53,957 nucleotides of DNA. Source: Streptomyces verrucosisporus. Its GTDB lineage: Bacteria > Actinomycetota > Actinomycetes > Streptomycetales > Streptomycetaceae. The notes beneath the pieces were generated by a model, which was not told the DNA's origin, did no database searches, and saw nothing but the letters and a program-made list of their open reading frames with translations. Positions 35,035 through 43,067 of this stretch are shown here, one piece after another. Position 1 is the first letter of the stretch; each line of letters begins with the position of its first letter. Where the stretch lies: assembly GCF_017114865.1 (NCBI RefSeq), contig NZ_JADEYH010000031.1:1-53957 (forward strand), read 5' to 3'. Position numbers and translations under genes: made by a program.

Positions 35035-35745
35035 ATGCACATAGCCGAGGGCTTCCTGCCCCCCGCGCACGCGGTCACCTGGGGCGCCGCGTCCGCTCCG
35101 TTCATCGTCCACGGAGTACGCCGTCTCACCCGTGAGGTCAGGGAGCACCCCGGGAGCACCCTGCTCCTGGGCGCCTCCGGGGCCTTCACGTTCGTCCTGT
35201 CGGCCCTGAAGCTGCCCTCGGTGACCGGGAGCTGCTCGCACCCCACCGGCACGGGACTGGGGGCCATCCTGTTCCGGCCGCCGATGATGGCGGTGCTGGG
35301 CACCATCACGCTCCTGTTCCAGGCTCTGCTGCTCGCGCACGGCGGCCTGACCACGCTGGGCGCCAACGCCTTCTCGATGGCGATCGCCGGCCCCTGGGCC
35401 GGATACGCCCTCTACCGGCTGCTGCGGCGGTCCGGCGCGCCGCTGATGGCGGCCGTCTTCTCCGGCGCCTTCGCCGCCGACCTGTCCACCTACTGCGTCA
35501 CCAGCGCGCAGCTGGCGCTGGCGTTCCCCGATCCGGTCAGCGGATTCTGGGGCGCGCTCGGCAAGTTCGGCTCCATCTTCGCCTTCACGCAGATCCCCCT
35601 CGCGGTGAGCGAGGGGCTTCTTACGGTGTTCGTGATGCGGCTGCTGGTGCAGTCCAGCCGGGGTGAGCTGACCCGGCTGGGCGTGCTGGTGTCCGGCGGG
35701 CGGGCCGGGCAGCGCAAGGCGTCCGGCAGCGGGGCGGTGGCGTGA
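35035..35745 (+). CDS. cbiM: CbiM, cobalt ECF transporter S component
   Basis: 236 aa, integral membrane. The N-terminus MHIAEGFLPPAHAVTWGAAS carries the Met-His pair whose N-terminal amine and imidazoles bind Co2+. Several membrane helices follow, with the LKLPSVTGSCSHPTGTGLGAILFRPP loop typical of CbiM and the LTTLGANAFSMAIAGPWAGY region. The ATG at 35035 was chosen because the MH start is essential in this family; GAGAGGA lies about 11 nt upstream. First gene of cbiMNQO, under the cobalamin riboswitch. Confidence 0.95.
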   Translation: MHIAEGFLPPAHAVTWGAASAPFIVHGVRRLTREVREHPGSTLLLGASGAFTFVLSALKLPSVTGSCSHPTGTGLGAILFRPPMMAVLGTITLLFQALLLAHGGLTTLGANAFSMAIAGPWAGYALYRLLRRSGAPLMAAVFSGAFAADLSTYCVTSAQLALAFPDPVSGFWGALGKFGSIFAFTQIPLAVSEGLLTVFVMRLLVQSSRGELTRLGVLVSGGRAGQRKASGSGAVA

Positions 35746-36176
35746 TGAGCGGGAACACGAGGATCGACGCCCTGCTGCTGCTCGCCGTGGCCGCCCTCGC
35801 GGTCCTGCCGCTGGCCCTCGGCCTCGGCGACCACAAGGAGGAACCGTTCGCCGGCGCCGACGCCGAGACGGAGACGGCGATCACCGAGATCGAGCCGGAC
35901 TACGAGCCGTGGTTCTCCCCGCTGTACGAGCCGCCCTCCGGTGAGGTGGAGTCGGCGCTGTTCGCCCTGCAGGCCGCGCTCGGCGCGGGCGTTCTCGCCT
36001 ACTACTTCGGCCTGCGCCGCGGGCGCCGCCAGGGCGAGCGGCGGGCCGGGTCACTGCGGGAGACACAGCCGGCGGCCCTGCCGGAGCCTCTGCCGGGGGC
36101 GCGATCGGGAGCGGGGCCGGAGGAAGCCGGGGGCACCGCGGAAAGCGCCGGGGAGACCGGGACCCGGGGAGCCTGA
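35742..36176 (+). CDS. cbiN: CbiN, cobalt transporter auxiliary subunit
   Basis: About 144 aa. Two membrane segments flank an extracytoplasmic acidic stretch (ITEIEPDYEPWFSPLYEPPS GE region), the usual CbiN layout: LLLLAVAALAVLPLALGLG near the N-terminus and ALFALQAALGAGVLAYYFGL in the middle. It starts at GTG 35742 or ATG 35745, overlapping the cbiM stop. The C-terminal about 45 residues are a low-complexity Glu/Pro/Gly tail, longer than in most CbiN proteins. Confidence 0.92.
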   Translation: MMSGNTRIDALLLLAVAALAVLPLALGLGDHKEEPFAGADAETETAITEIEPDYEPWFSPLYEPPSGEVESALFALQAALGAGVLAYYFGLRRGRRQGERRAGSLRETQPAALPEPLPGARSGAGPEEAGGTAESAGETGTRGA

Positions 36177-36180
36177 GCCC

Positions 36181-36930
36181 GTGCTGCCGATCGACGTGGC
36201 GGCGCACGGCAACCGCTGGCGCCGCCACCACCCCGTGGACAAGGCCGTGCTCGGCTTCGGCCTCACCGCGCTGGCGCTGTTCCTGCCGCCCTGGCCGGGC
36301 GCGGCCCTGGCAGCCCTCACCGCGCTCGCCGTGCTGCTGGGCCCGGCGGGCGTGCCCGGCCGCGGACTGTGGCGCGCCTGCCGGGTGCCCCTGGGTTTCT
36401 GTGTGACCGGCGCGGCCGCGCTGCTCGTCCAGGTCGGCGGTCCGGAGGGGCCGCTGTCCCTCGCCGACGACGGCCCGGCCCGCGCCGGGGAGCTGCTGCT
36501 GCGCACCTCGGCGGCCTCCCTGGGCGTGCTGCTGTTCGCCTTCACCACCCCGATGTCCGACCTGCTGCCCCGCCTGGTGAGGGCCGGCGTACCCGCGCCG
36601 GTCGTGGACGTCGCCCTGGTGACGTACCGGATGAGCTTCCTGCTGCTGGATTCGGTGCGCCGCGTCCGCGAGGCGCAGGCCGCCCGGCTCGGGCACACCA
36701 CCCGGGCCGCGGCCTGGCGCTCCCTCGCCTCCCTCGGCGCCACCGCGTTCGTACGCGCCTTCGGCCGGGCCGCCCGGCTCCAGGACGGGCTGGCCGGGCG
36801 GGGCTACGACGGCACCCTGCGGGTGCTGGTGCCCGAGGCGGGCGTCTCCGCCCGCTTCGCCTCCGGCAGCGTCGCGCTCCTGGGCGCCGTGACCGCCCTC
36901 ACCTTCGTCCTGGAAGGACAGCTGACGTGA
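36181..36930 (+). CDS. cbiQ: CbiQ, cobalt ECF transporter T component
   Basis: 249 aa transmembrane coupling protein. It begins (GTG) LPIDVAAHGNRWRRHHPVDKAVLGFGL, as in CbiQ, followed by several helices. The two coupling-helix Ala-Arg-Gly-type regions are represented by EAQAARLGHTTRAAAW and the LQDGLAGRGYDG segment. GGGGAG lies 9 nt upstream of GTG 36181. It transmits ATPase movement from CbiO to CbiM. Confidence 0.93.
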   Translation: MLPIDVAAHGNRWRRHHPVDKAVLGFGLTALALFLPPWPGAALAALTALAVLLGPAGVPGRGLWRACRVPLGFCVTGAAALLVQVGGPEGPLSLADDGPARAGELLLRTSAASLGVLLFAFTTPMSDLLPRLVRAGVPAPVVDVALVTYRMSFLLLDSVRRVREAQAARLGHTTRAAAWRSLASLGATAFVRAFGRAARLQDGLAGRGYDGTLRVLVPEAGVSARFASGSVALLGAVTALTFVLEGQLT

Positions 36931-37817
36931 ACGAGCCGGCACTCGTGGCCCTGCGGAAGGCGTCCTTCTCCTACGAGGACGGGCCGCCGGTGCTCAGCGG
37001 CCTCGACTTCGAGGTGCGCGAGGGGCGCACGCTCGCCCTGCTGGGCCGCAACGGCAGCGGCAAGACCACGCTGATGCGGCTGCTGAGCGGCGGACTGCGT
37101 CCGGACACCGGCGAGTTGCTCCTCGGGGGCCGGTCCGTCGCCTACGACCGCAAGGGGCTGACCCGGCTGCGCACGACCGTCCAGCTCGTCGTGCAGGACC
37201 CCGACGACCAGCTCTTCGCCGCGTCCGTCGCCCAGGACGTCTCCTTCGGGCCGCTGAACCTCGGGCTGCCGGACGCCGAGGTGCGGGCGCGGGTCGACGA
37301 GGCACTGACCGCCCTGGACATCGGCCACCTGGCCGACCGTCCCACCCATCTGCTCTCCTACGGCCAGCGCAAGCGGACCGCGATCGCCGGGGCGGTCGCG
37401 ATGCGGCCGGAGGTCCTGGTCCTGGACGAGCCGACCGCGGGGCTCGACCCGGACGGCCGCGAGCGGCTGCTCGCCACCCTGGACGGGCTGCGCGAGGGCG
37501 GGACGACGGTGGTGATGGCCACGCACGACGTCGACCTCGCCCTGCTCTGGGCCGACGACGCGGCGCTGCTCACCCCGGACGGGGTCCACACCGGGCCGGC
37601 CGCCGCGATGCTGGCCCGCACCGGCCTCCTCCACCGGGCGGGGCTTCGGCTGCCCTGGGGCATCGCGGTGGAACGGCTGCTGCGGGCGCGGGGCCTGGTC
37701 CCCGGCGCCGCCACCGGCCCCCGTACCCCGGAGGAGCTGGCGGCGCTCGCGCACGCTCACGCCGACGGTCCCGGCCCCGGTTCCGGCCCTGGCCACGCCC
37801 CGACGGCCGACGCCTGA
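36927..37817 (+). CDS. cbiO: CbiO, cobalt ECF transporter ATPase
   Basis: 296 aa. ABC ATPase with Walker A GRNGSGKTT, Q-loop in VQDPDDQLF, signature LLSYGQRKR (LSYGQ in place of LSGGQ), Walker B VLVLDEPTAGLD and the H-loop THD. The FxxD-type Q-loop context is typical of ECF ATPases. The GTG start overlaps the cbiQ stop by 4 nt (GTGA). A GC-rich hairpin follows 10 nt after the stop. Confidence 0.95.
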   Translation: MNEPALVALRKASFSYEDGPPVLSGLDFEVREGRTLALLGRNGSGKTTLMRLLSGGLRPDTGELLLGGRSVAYDRKGLTRLRTTVQLVVQDPDDQLFAASVAQDVSFGPLNLGLPDAEVRARVDEALTALDIGHLADRPTHLLSYGQRKRTAIAGAVAMRPEVLVLDEPTAGLDPDGRERLLATLDGLREGGTTVVMATHDVDLALLWADDAALLTPDGVHTGPAAAMLARTGLLHRAGLRLPWGIAVERLLRARGLVPGAATGPRTPEELAALAHAHADGPGPGSGPGHAPTADA

Positions 37818-37826
37818 CGGGCGCGG

Positions 37827-37856
37827 GCGCGGCGGCGCGGGAACGGTCCGCCGCGC
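37827..37856 (+). terminator. Terminator hairpin after cbiMNQO
   Basis: GCGCGGCGG (37827-37835) pairs with CCGCCGCGC (37848-37856) around a 12-nt loop, starting 10 nt beyond the cbiO stop. Confidence 0.6.
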
Positions 37857-38156
37857 ACCGGGAATCCGGCGGCGCCCGCGGCGGCCTGAGCCGCTCGCGG
37901 GGCGAACAGGACCTTGCTACCGTGAACCGTACTGGCTCGACGCGGCACGCGGAATGTATGATCCGGGCGAATACGCGGCGCGCGGGAAAAAAGCCGCGCG
38001 GGCCTCGGGCGGGAAAGTGGGGAATCCTCCGGACAGCAGCGAATTCCCCTTGCGTATGCAATACCCGGTCGCCGCAGTCATTCGCGGGCCGTCGTCACGC
38101 AGGGCTTCACACCCCAGAAAATCGCGCCATCGAACACAGCAGCCGGCAGGACGACC
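37857..38156 (+). promoter_or_regulatory. Upstream region of the resistance methyltransferase gene
   Basis: 300 nt leader, probably containing the tsr promoter. A TATGAT box (37957-37962) with a weak TGGCTC 18 nt upstream is the best candidate, which would give a 5' leader of about 190 nt. An AGGA ribosome site precedes the ATG. No long inverted repeat was noticed. Confidence 0.45.
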
Positions 38157-38966
38157 ATGACTGAGTTGGACACCATCACCAATCCGTCCGATCCCGCGGT
38201 GCAGCGGATCATCGACGTCACCAAGCCTTCCCGATCCAGCATAAAGACGACACTGATCGAGGACACCGAGCCCCTCATGCACTGCATCTCGGCGGGTGTG
38301 GAGTTCATCGAGGTGTACGGCAGCGACGGCACGCCCTTCCCGCCCGAGTTGCTGGAGCTGTGCGGGCGGCGGGACGTACCGGTCCGCCTCATCGACTCGT
38401 CGATCGTCAACAAGCTGTTCAAGGGGGAGAGGAAGGCCAAGGCGTTCGGTATCGCACGCGTTCCCCGACCGGCGCGGTTCAGCGACATCGAGAGCCGGAA
38501 CGGGGATGTCGTCGTTCTCGACGGGGTGAAGATCGTCGGGAACATCGGCGCGATAGTGCGAACGTCGCTGGCGCTCGGGGCGTCGGGGATCATCCTGGTC
38601 GACAGCGACATCACGAGCATCGCGGACCGGCGCCTGCAGAGGGCCAGCCGGGGCTACGTCTTCTCGCTCCCCGTCGTCCTCTCCGGCCGCGAGGAGGCCA
38701 TCGACTTCATCCGGGACAGCGGAATGCGGATGATGACGCTCAGCGCGGGAGGCGACCTCTCCGTCAAGGAACTCGGGGAGATCCCCGATCGGCTGGCCCT
38801 GCTGTTCGGCAGTGAGAAGGGCGGGCCTTCCGAGGTTTTCGAGAATTCGTCCTCCGCCTCGGTATCGATCCCCATGGCCGGCACGACCGAGTCCCTCAAC
38901 GTGTCCGTCTCCCTCGGTATCGCGCTGCACGAGAGGATCAACCGGAATCTCGCGGCCGGCCGATAG
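38157..38966 (+). CDS. tsr: 23S rRNA (A1067-2'-O) methyltransferase, thiostrepton/nosiheptide resistance
   Basis: 269 aa SPOUT-class methyltransferase. Conserved segments of the Tsr/NshR family are present from end to end: NPSDPAVQRIIDVTKPSRS, VEFIEVYGSDGTPF, DGVKIVGNIGAIVRTSLALG, the knot motifs LLFGSEKGGPS and SVSIPMAGTTESLNVSVSLG. It methylates A1067 of 23S rRNA, the thiopeptide site with L11, and so gives high-level resistance. From memory it resembles S. azureus Tsr more than S. actuosus NshR. It lies 14 kb beyond nosA, behind the cobalt transporter operon, on the same strand as nosL-A. Confidence 0.95.
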   Translation: MTELDTITNPSDPAVQRIIDVTKPSRSSIKTTLIEDTEPLMHCISAGVEFIEVYGSDGTPFPPELLELCGRRDVPVRLIDSSIVNKLFKGERKAKAFGIARVPRPARFSDIESRNGDVVVLDGVKIVGNIGAIVRTSLALGASGIILVDSDITSIADRRLQRASRGYVFSLPVVLSGREEAIDFIRDSGMRMMTLSAGGDLSVKELGEIPDRLALLFGSEKGGPSEVFENSSSASVSIPMAGTTESLNVSVSLGIALHERINRNLAAGR

Positions 38967-39159
38967 CCGGCAAGCGCCTCCGCTCCCCGGGCACCCGGCT
39001 CCCGGTCTCGGTCCGCGGTGCCCATCGCGACGCGAGGCCGGTGCCCTGCGGGCCGTCGGGCACCGCCGCCCGTGTGGTCGGCTCGTACACATGGCGGGGT
39101 TCTGGAGCCACGGCCGAGGCCGGCGCGGATATCCGGGCACGGAACAGGGCTGAGCCGAC

Positions 39160-39195
39160 GGGCCGCCGCGTCCGCGACGCGGACGCGGCGGCCTT
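39160..39195 (+). terminator. Strong intrinsic terminator
   Basis: GGCCGCCGCGTCCGC (39160-39174) pairs perfectly with GCGGACGCGGCGGCC (39178-39192) around a GAC loop, followed by TTT. It lies about 190 nt after the tsr stop and 170 nt beyond the 3' end of the convergent GH62 gene. The stretch 38967-39159 and the rest up to 39364 show no gene. Confidence 0.8.
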
Positions 39196-39364
39196 TCCCC
39201 TCGGACGGCGGTCCGGCGCCGGTGGGGGCGGTACTCCCGGCGTGAGGGGGGGCCGGCACGGCGTCCCCGGCCGGGGCTCCTCGCGGTGGTGGGTGCCGGT
39301 CGGCGAGCGGGGTCACCCACGTCGCGGACCGCACCGCATCACGCGCTCACCGGGGAACGGGAGG

Positions 39365-40786
39365 TCAGCGCCGCAGGGTGAGGACGCCCGGCCGCCACGG
39401 CAGCCGGTTGTAGTCGCCGCCCGCGGCCGGGTCCTTGCCCTGGTAGAGGAACCGCAGGTTGCAGGGGTCGATGGTCATGGTCTGGTCGGGGTTCTCGCGG
39501 ACCAGGTCACCGTGGCTGATGTCGTTGGTCCAGGTGGCGCCGCTGTTGGCCTTGCCCGCGAAGGGGTTGCTCTCACTGGTGGCCTGCGGGGTCCACGAGC
39601 CGTTCAGGCTGGAGGCCGTGAAGGAGCGGAAGTAGCGCCCGTTCGCGCCCATCGCCTCGACGATCATGAGGTACTGGTTCTGGCCCTTGACCTTGTAGAC
39701 CTGTACGCCCTCGAACAGGTTGGCCTTCGTGTCGCTCATGATCGTCGTGTACGAGGAGCCGAAGCTGCCCGGGAAGTTCCCGAGCGGCATGCTCGCCCGG
39801 TAGATCTTGCCGTTGTCACCGGCGAAGAACAGGTACATGTTCTTGTCGTCGGCGATCAGGGTCTGGTCGATCGGGCCGGTGTCGGAGCCGGAGATGCTCC
39901 CGGTGAACAGCGGCTGTGGGGAGGACCAGCCGTTGGGGTCGGCGGGGTCGCTCGACGTGCGGTAGATGAAGGGCCACTGACCCCACTGGTACGCCAGCAC
40001 CCAGATGTTCCTGGGCGCGAAGTAGAACAGCGTGGGCGCCACCGCGGCCTGGTTCATCCCCCGCTGGCCGGCCGACGCCATGTCCGACCAGTTGGTGAAG
40101 GGGCTGAACATCATCGAGCCGTACGACCCCGAGTAGTTCGTCCCGTAGACCAGGTACCTGCCGTTGTGCTTCACGGCGGTGAAGTCCTTCACCGCGGCCC
40201 ACCCGTGGGCCGGCTGCGCCAGCGCACCCGTCGACGTCCACCGGTACGTCGAGGGCAGGGAGCACGTGCCGTCCGTCGGCGGTGTCCCGGACAGGCCCGT
40301 CCACTTCTGGTTGTCGCCGCCGTTGCACGTCCAGATCTGCACCGCCGTGCCGTTGGCCGTCCCCGCGCCCGCGGCCTCCAGGCACAGCCCGGACTCCACG
40401 CCGACGATCGTGCCGTCGGAGTTCACCCGCCACTGCTGGTTCGCACCGCCGGAGCAGGTCCAGATCTGCACCCGGGTGCCGGCCTCGGTGGCGTGGCCGG
40501 GGACGTCCAGGCACTTGTCGCCGTACACGGTCAGCCGGTTGTCGTCCGTCAGCGTCCACTGCTGGTTGCTCCCGCCCCAGCAGTCGTAGATCTGCAGTTG
40601 TGTGCCGTCGGCCTGGTCGGCGCCCAGCACGTCGAGGCAGCGGTTCGAACCGACGCCGCGCAGGGCGCCGCTGTCGGCGGCATGGGCCGATGGGGCGGCG
40701 AGCATCGCCGCCAGCGCGGCCAGGGCCGCGACCGCGGCGGCGAGCGCCGCGGACGGACGCCTGCGGATGGAACTTCCTCTGTACAC
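39365..40786 (-). CDS. Secreted GH62 alpha-L-arabinofuranosidase with CBM13
   Basis: 473 aa. Signal peptide about 1-37 (RRRP, then ALAAAVAALAALAAMLAAP, cut after SAHA). A ricin-B/CBM13 domain spans about 38-160, with three QxW repeats (NQQWTL, NQQWRV, NQKWTG). The GH62 five-bladed propeller follows: AAVKDFTAV (likely base Asp), GSMMFSPFTNWSDMA, GPIDQTLIADDKNMYLFFAGDNGKIYRA in two conserved pieces, and NLFEGVQV (likely acid Glu). It removes arabinose side chains from arabinoxylan. GTG start at 40786 with GGGGAAG upstream. It lies near the LPMO gene, giving a small plant-biomass island. Confidence 0.94.
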   Translation of the reverse strand: MYRGSSIRRRPSAALAAAVAALAALAAMLAAPSAHAADSGALRGVGSNRCLDVLGADQADGTQLQIYDCWGGSNQQWTLTDDNRLTVYGDKCLDVPGHATEAGTRVQIWTCSGGANQQWRVNSDGTIVGVESGLCLEAAGAGTANGTAVQIWTCNGGDNQKWTGLSGTPPTDGTCSLPSTYRWTSTGALAQPAHGWAAVKDFTAVKHNGRYLVYGTNYSGSYGSMMFSPFTNWSDMASAGQRGMNQAAVAPTLFYFAPRNIWVLAYQWGQWPFIYRTSSDPADPNGWSSPQPLFTGSISGSDTGPIDQTLIADDKNMYLFFAGDNGKIYRASMPLGNFPGSFGSSYTTIMSDTKANLFEGVQVYKVKGQNQYLMIVEAMGANGRYFRSFTASSLNGSWTPQATSESNPFAGKANSGATWTNDISHGDLVRENPDQTMTIDPCNLRFLYQGKDPAAGGDYNRLPWRPGVLTLRR

Positions 40787-41616
40787 GGGGACTTCCCCAA
40801 CCTTGAGTGGATGGTTCCGGTCGGCCTCGCCGGAGGCCGGCCGGACTGCCGGTGTGCGTGCGGTGTGCGTGCGGTCCCGAGGGCGGGCCCGGGCGTGACC
40901 GCCGGGGGAGCCGGGTCGGCCGGTGGGATGTCCTGCCGCTCAAACGGTGGTGCGGCGACGACGCCCAGCCCCTCCGGCATGGCCACGGAACCCGTCCAAG
41001 GCCGTACTCGGCGCGGGAGGACCGCGCCGGCGGCGAGACCGGTCGGTGGTCGCAGGCATGCGGCGGAAGAAGGGTTCACGAGGCCGTGGCATACGCATGC
41101 GCCAGGCTCCTTGCGGCTCGGCGTTCGTGGGGGGCGCGACCCGGAGATGCCCGTTGTGCGGTGAGCACCTCCGGTGTGTTCGAAATAACGAACGATGGTC
41201 GAAGTGTCGAGCAATCTGAATGATAGGGAACCGGCGGACGACGTCAACACCTCTCGCACGCGCCGCCCTTGACGACGGAACATCCCCAGGGCCCTACCGG
41301 AAGGCGGCGTCCGGTCTCCGGCAGGCCGCGGCAAGGGTCTCGGACGGGATACCGGGCGAAGTCGGGTCGCGGAACGCTTCTCAGCCGGTTCCGCAGCGGT
41401 TCCGCAGCGAGTCCGCAGGCCGCTCAGGAGGGGTCACAGCGGTGGCCGCCGGCTCGACCAGGCCCGGGTGGAACCCCAGCGGGGAGAACGGGGCCGGGGT
41501 GGTGCCGGTGGGCGTGGCCCCGCCGTTCGCCGGCCGCGGCCGTCCCCGTCGGCACGGCTCCCCGCATACGGCCGTCCCTCCCCGGACGCGGGCCGTGTCC
41601 GGGGAGGGAGCGCGGG
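40787..41616. other. Long gap upstream of the GH62 gene
   Basis: About 830 nt between the GH62 start and the LPMO terminator. Open frames here lack ribosome sites and families. The one clear signal is GTTCG-AAATAA-CGAAC (41178-41193), an inverted repeat in an AT-richer patch about 390 nt upstream of the GH62 start, a possible operator. The remainder shows no recognisable element. Confidence 0.4.
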
Positions 41617-41668
41617 GAGCCCCGCCGGGACAGGGTGACCGAACGGGTCCCCTGCCCCGGCGGGGCTC
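41617..41668 (-). terminator. Terminator of the LPMO gene
   Basis: GAGCCCCGCCGGG (41617-41629) pairs perfectly with CCCGGCGGGGCTC (41656-41668). The inner CAGGG/CCCTG pairs extend the stem with small bulges. It lies 66 nt after the LPMO stop on the minus strand. Confidence 0.75.
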
Positions 41669-41733
41669 GGTCGGCCGGGCGGCGGATCACCGGCGCCCGG
41701 CCCGGATGGGTGCTGTGTGCGGCGCTCTCCGGC

Positions 41734-42408
41734 TCAGCCGAAGTTCACGTCGCTGCACCACATGTAGGCCTGGTCGAGGTGCGAGGCCTGCCAGATCACG
41801 AACAGGATGTGGTGTCCGCTGTAGCCGGAGGTGTTGACGTTGAACCGGATGTCCTGCGCCGGGGCGAAGCGGCCGGTCTGCGTGATGAAGTCGAGGTCGC
41901 CCCAGCCCAGGGTCTGGGTCTTGGGGTTGAAGCCCTGCTTGCTCACATAGACCTTGAAGTAGTCGGCACCGTGGGACGCCTGGTCGTGCAGCTGGACCGT
42001 GAAGTTGTTGCCGACGTTGGTCGTCTTCCACTGCCCGGGCCTGTTCAGGCTGGCGTTCCTCGAGAGGTTGTTACTGCAGAGCGTCCCGTCGGGGGTCCGC
42101 GCCTGGAACTGGCCGCCGAGACCGTCGCGGAGCGCGCTCATCCAGTTCCACATGGTGTCAGGATTGGCCTGGAACGCCTGGTAACACATGGGGTCCTCGG
42201 TCTGCATGGCCGGGTCCATGTGGTTGCTGCCCCACGTCTTCCAGCACTGGTACGCGCGGGAGGCGGGGTCGACGATGCTGCCGTGAGCCTGGGCGGGGGC
42301 CGACCAGGTCAGTGCGCCGGCGACCAGGGCGAACAGCATGACGAGCGCCTGGAGAGGCCGGCGGAGAGCCGACCGGGAACGCCTGGCTAATGGGTTCTGT
42401 TTGCGCAT
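41734..42408 (-). CDS. Secreted lytic polysaccharide monooxygenase, AA10
   Basis: 224 aa. Twin-basic signal peptide about 1-41 (RRSRSALRRP, then ALVMLFALVAGALTW, cut after PAQA), so the mature protein starts HGSIVDPASRAYQCW. His42 becomes the N-terminal copper ligand. The second histidine-brace residue is in DQASHGADYF. Cys pairs and the closing HHILFVIWQASHLDQAYMWCSDVNF are typical of single-domain AA10 enzymes that oxidise cellulose or chitin. There is no carbohydrate-binding module. A perfect CebR box upstream suggests cellobiose-linked control and hence cellulose as the likely substrate. Confidence 0.94.
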   Translation of the reverse strand: MRKQNPLARRSRSALRRPLQALVMLFALVAGALTWSAPAQAHGSIVDPASRAYQCWKTWGSNHMDPAMQTEDPMCYQAFQANPDTMWNWMSALRDGLGGQFQARTPDGTLCSNNLSRNASLNRPGQWKTTNVGNNFTVQLHDQASHGADYFKVYVSKQGFNPKTQTLGWGDLDFITQTGRFAPAQDIRFNVNTSGYSGHHILFVIWQASHLDQAYMWCSDVNFG

Positions 42409-42440
42409 GTGGGGGGAACTCCTTCCAGTTACGAAGACTA

Positions 42441-42454
42441 TGGGAGCGCTCCCA
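42441..42454 (-). promoter_or_regulatory. CebR operator upstream of the LPMO gene
   Basis: TGGGAGCGCTCCCA, a perfect 14-bp palindrome identical to the consensus of the cellulose-utilisation repressor CebR. It is 33 nt upstream of the LPMO ATG, so repression in the absence of cello-oligosaccharides is expected. Confidence 0.9.
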
Positions 42455-43067
42455 ACGGTACGACTCCTGAGTGAAATGTCAATGAAACAGACGGAGTTGA
42501 TCACAGGGGCGGGCAACGAGCAGGGAATCTGCCGAAAGCCGGGAGCCGGAACCGTTCCCGGGACCGGAAGCCGCCTCGTGCCGGTGCGACATGGCAGCCT
42601 CCTCGCGCCAAGGGTCTCCTCGGCCACCGCCGGCACCGCCCCGCGCACCCGCAGCGGGCGCTCCCGCCTCGTCCGGAGCTGCCAGGACCTCGACGAGTTC
42701 CTCCCGGTCGATCACCCGACGCTCCGGCACGGCTTCCGCCCGAGGGCGAAGCCCCTCCGCCCGCACCCGGGCAGCCGCCTTCCGCTTCTCCGGCAATCCC
42801 AACCACCGATTGTGTCGGTCGATCCACCTCCGCTGAAACGGAATCGGGCCGGCGAGCCCCGTCACGGCGATACAGGGAACATCTATGGCGAAAGAAGTGC
42901 AACCGTCACACCCGAGGGACACCGGCTTACCGCGGCGCCGCGTCAGTCAGCGGTCTTGCGGATCCGGACCGGCAGGGGAGACTGCCTTACGGCCGTACCC
43001 GCCCGGCCGTAAGGCAGCACCACGCCGAGCGGGTCGGCCCACCGTCACTCCACCGAGATGAGGTCTC
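42455..43067. other. Gap between the LPMO and RTX genes
   Basis: About 610 nt. Overlapping open frames on both strands lack convincing starts and families. An AT-richer patch at 42455-42520 belongs to the LPMO promoter. Nothing else was recognised. Confidence 0.4.

Noticed and set aside
33203..35044. 613-codon open frame on the plus strand
   Set aside because: Antisense to the spermidine synthase-like gene and running through the octamer repeat and riboswitch; no domain.
39041..41164. 707-codon open frame on the plus strand
   Set aside because: Antisense to the GH62 arabinofuranosidase, whose signal peptide, CBM13 and catalytic motifs are certain.
40807..41223. 139-codon plus-strand frame upstream of the GH62 gene
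   Set aside because: No ribosome site, no family, Arg/Gly/Cys-biased composition; treated as non-coding promoter region.
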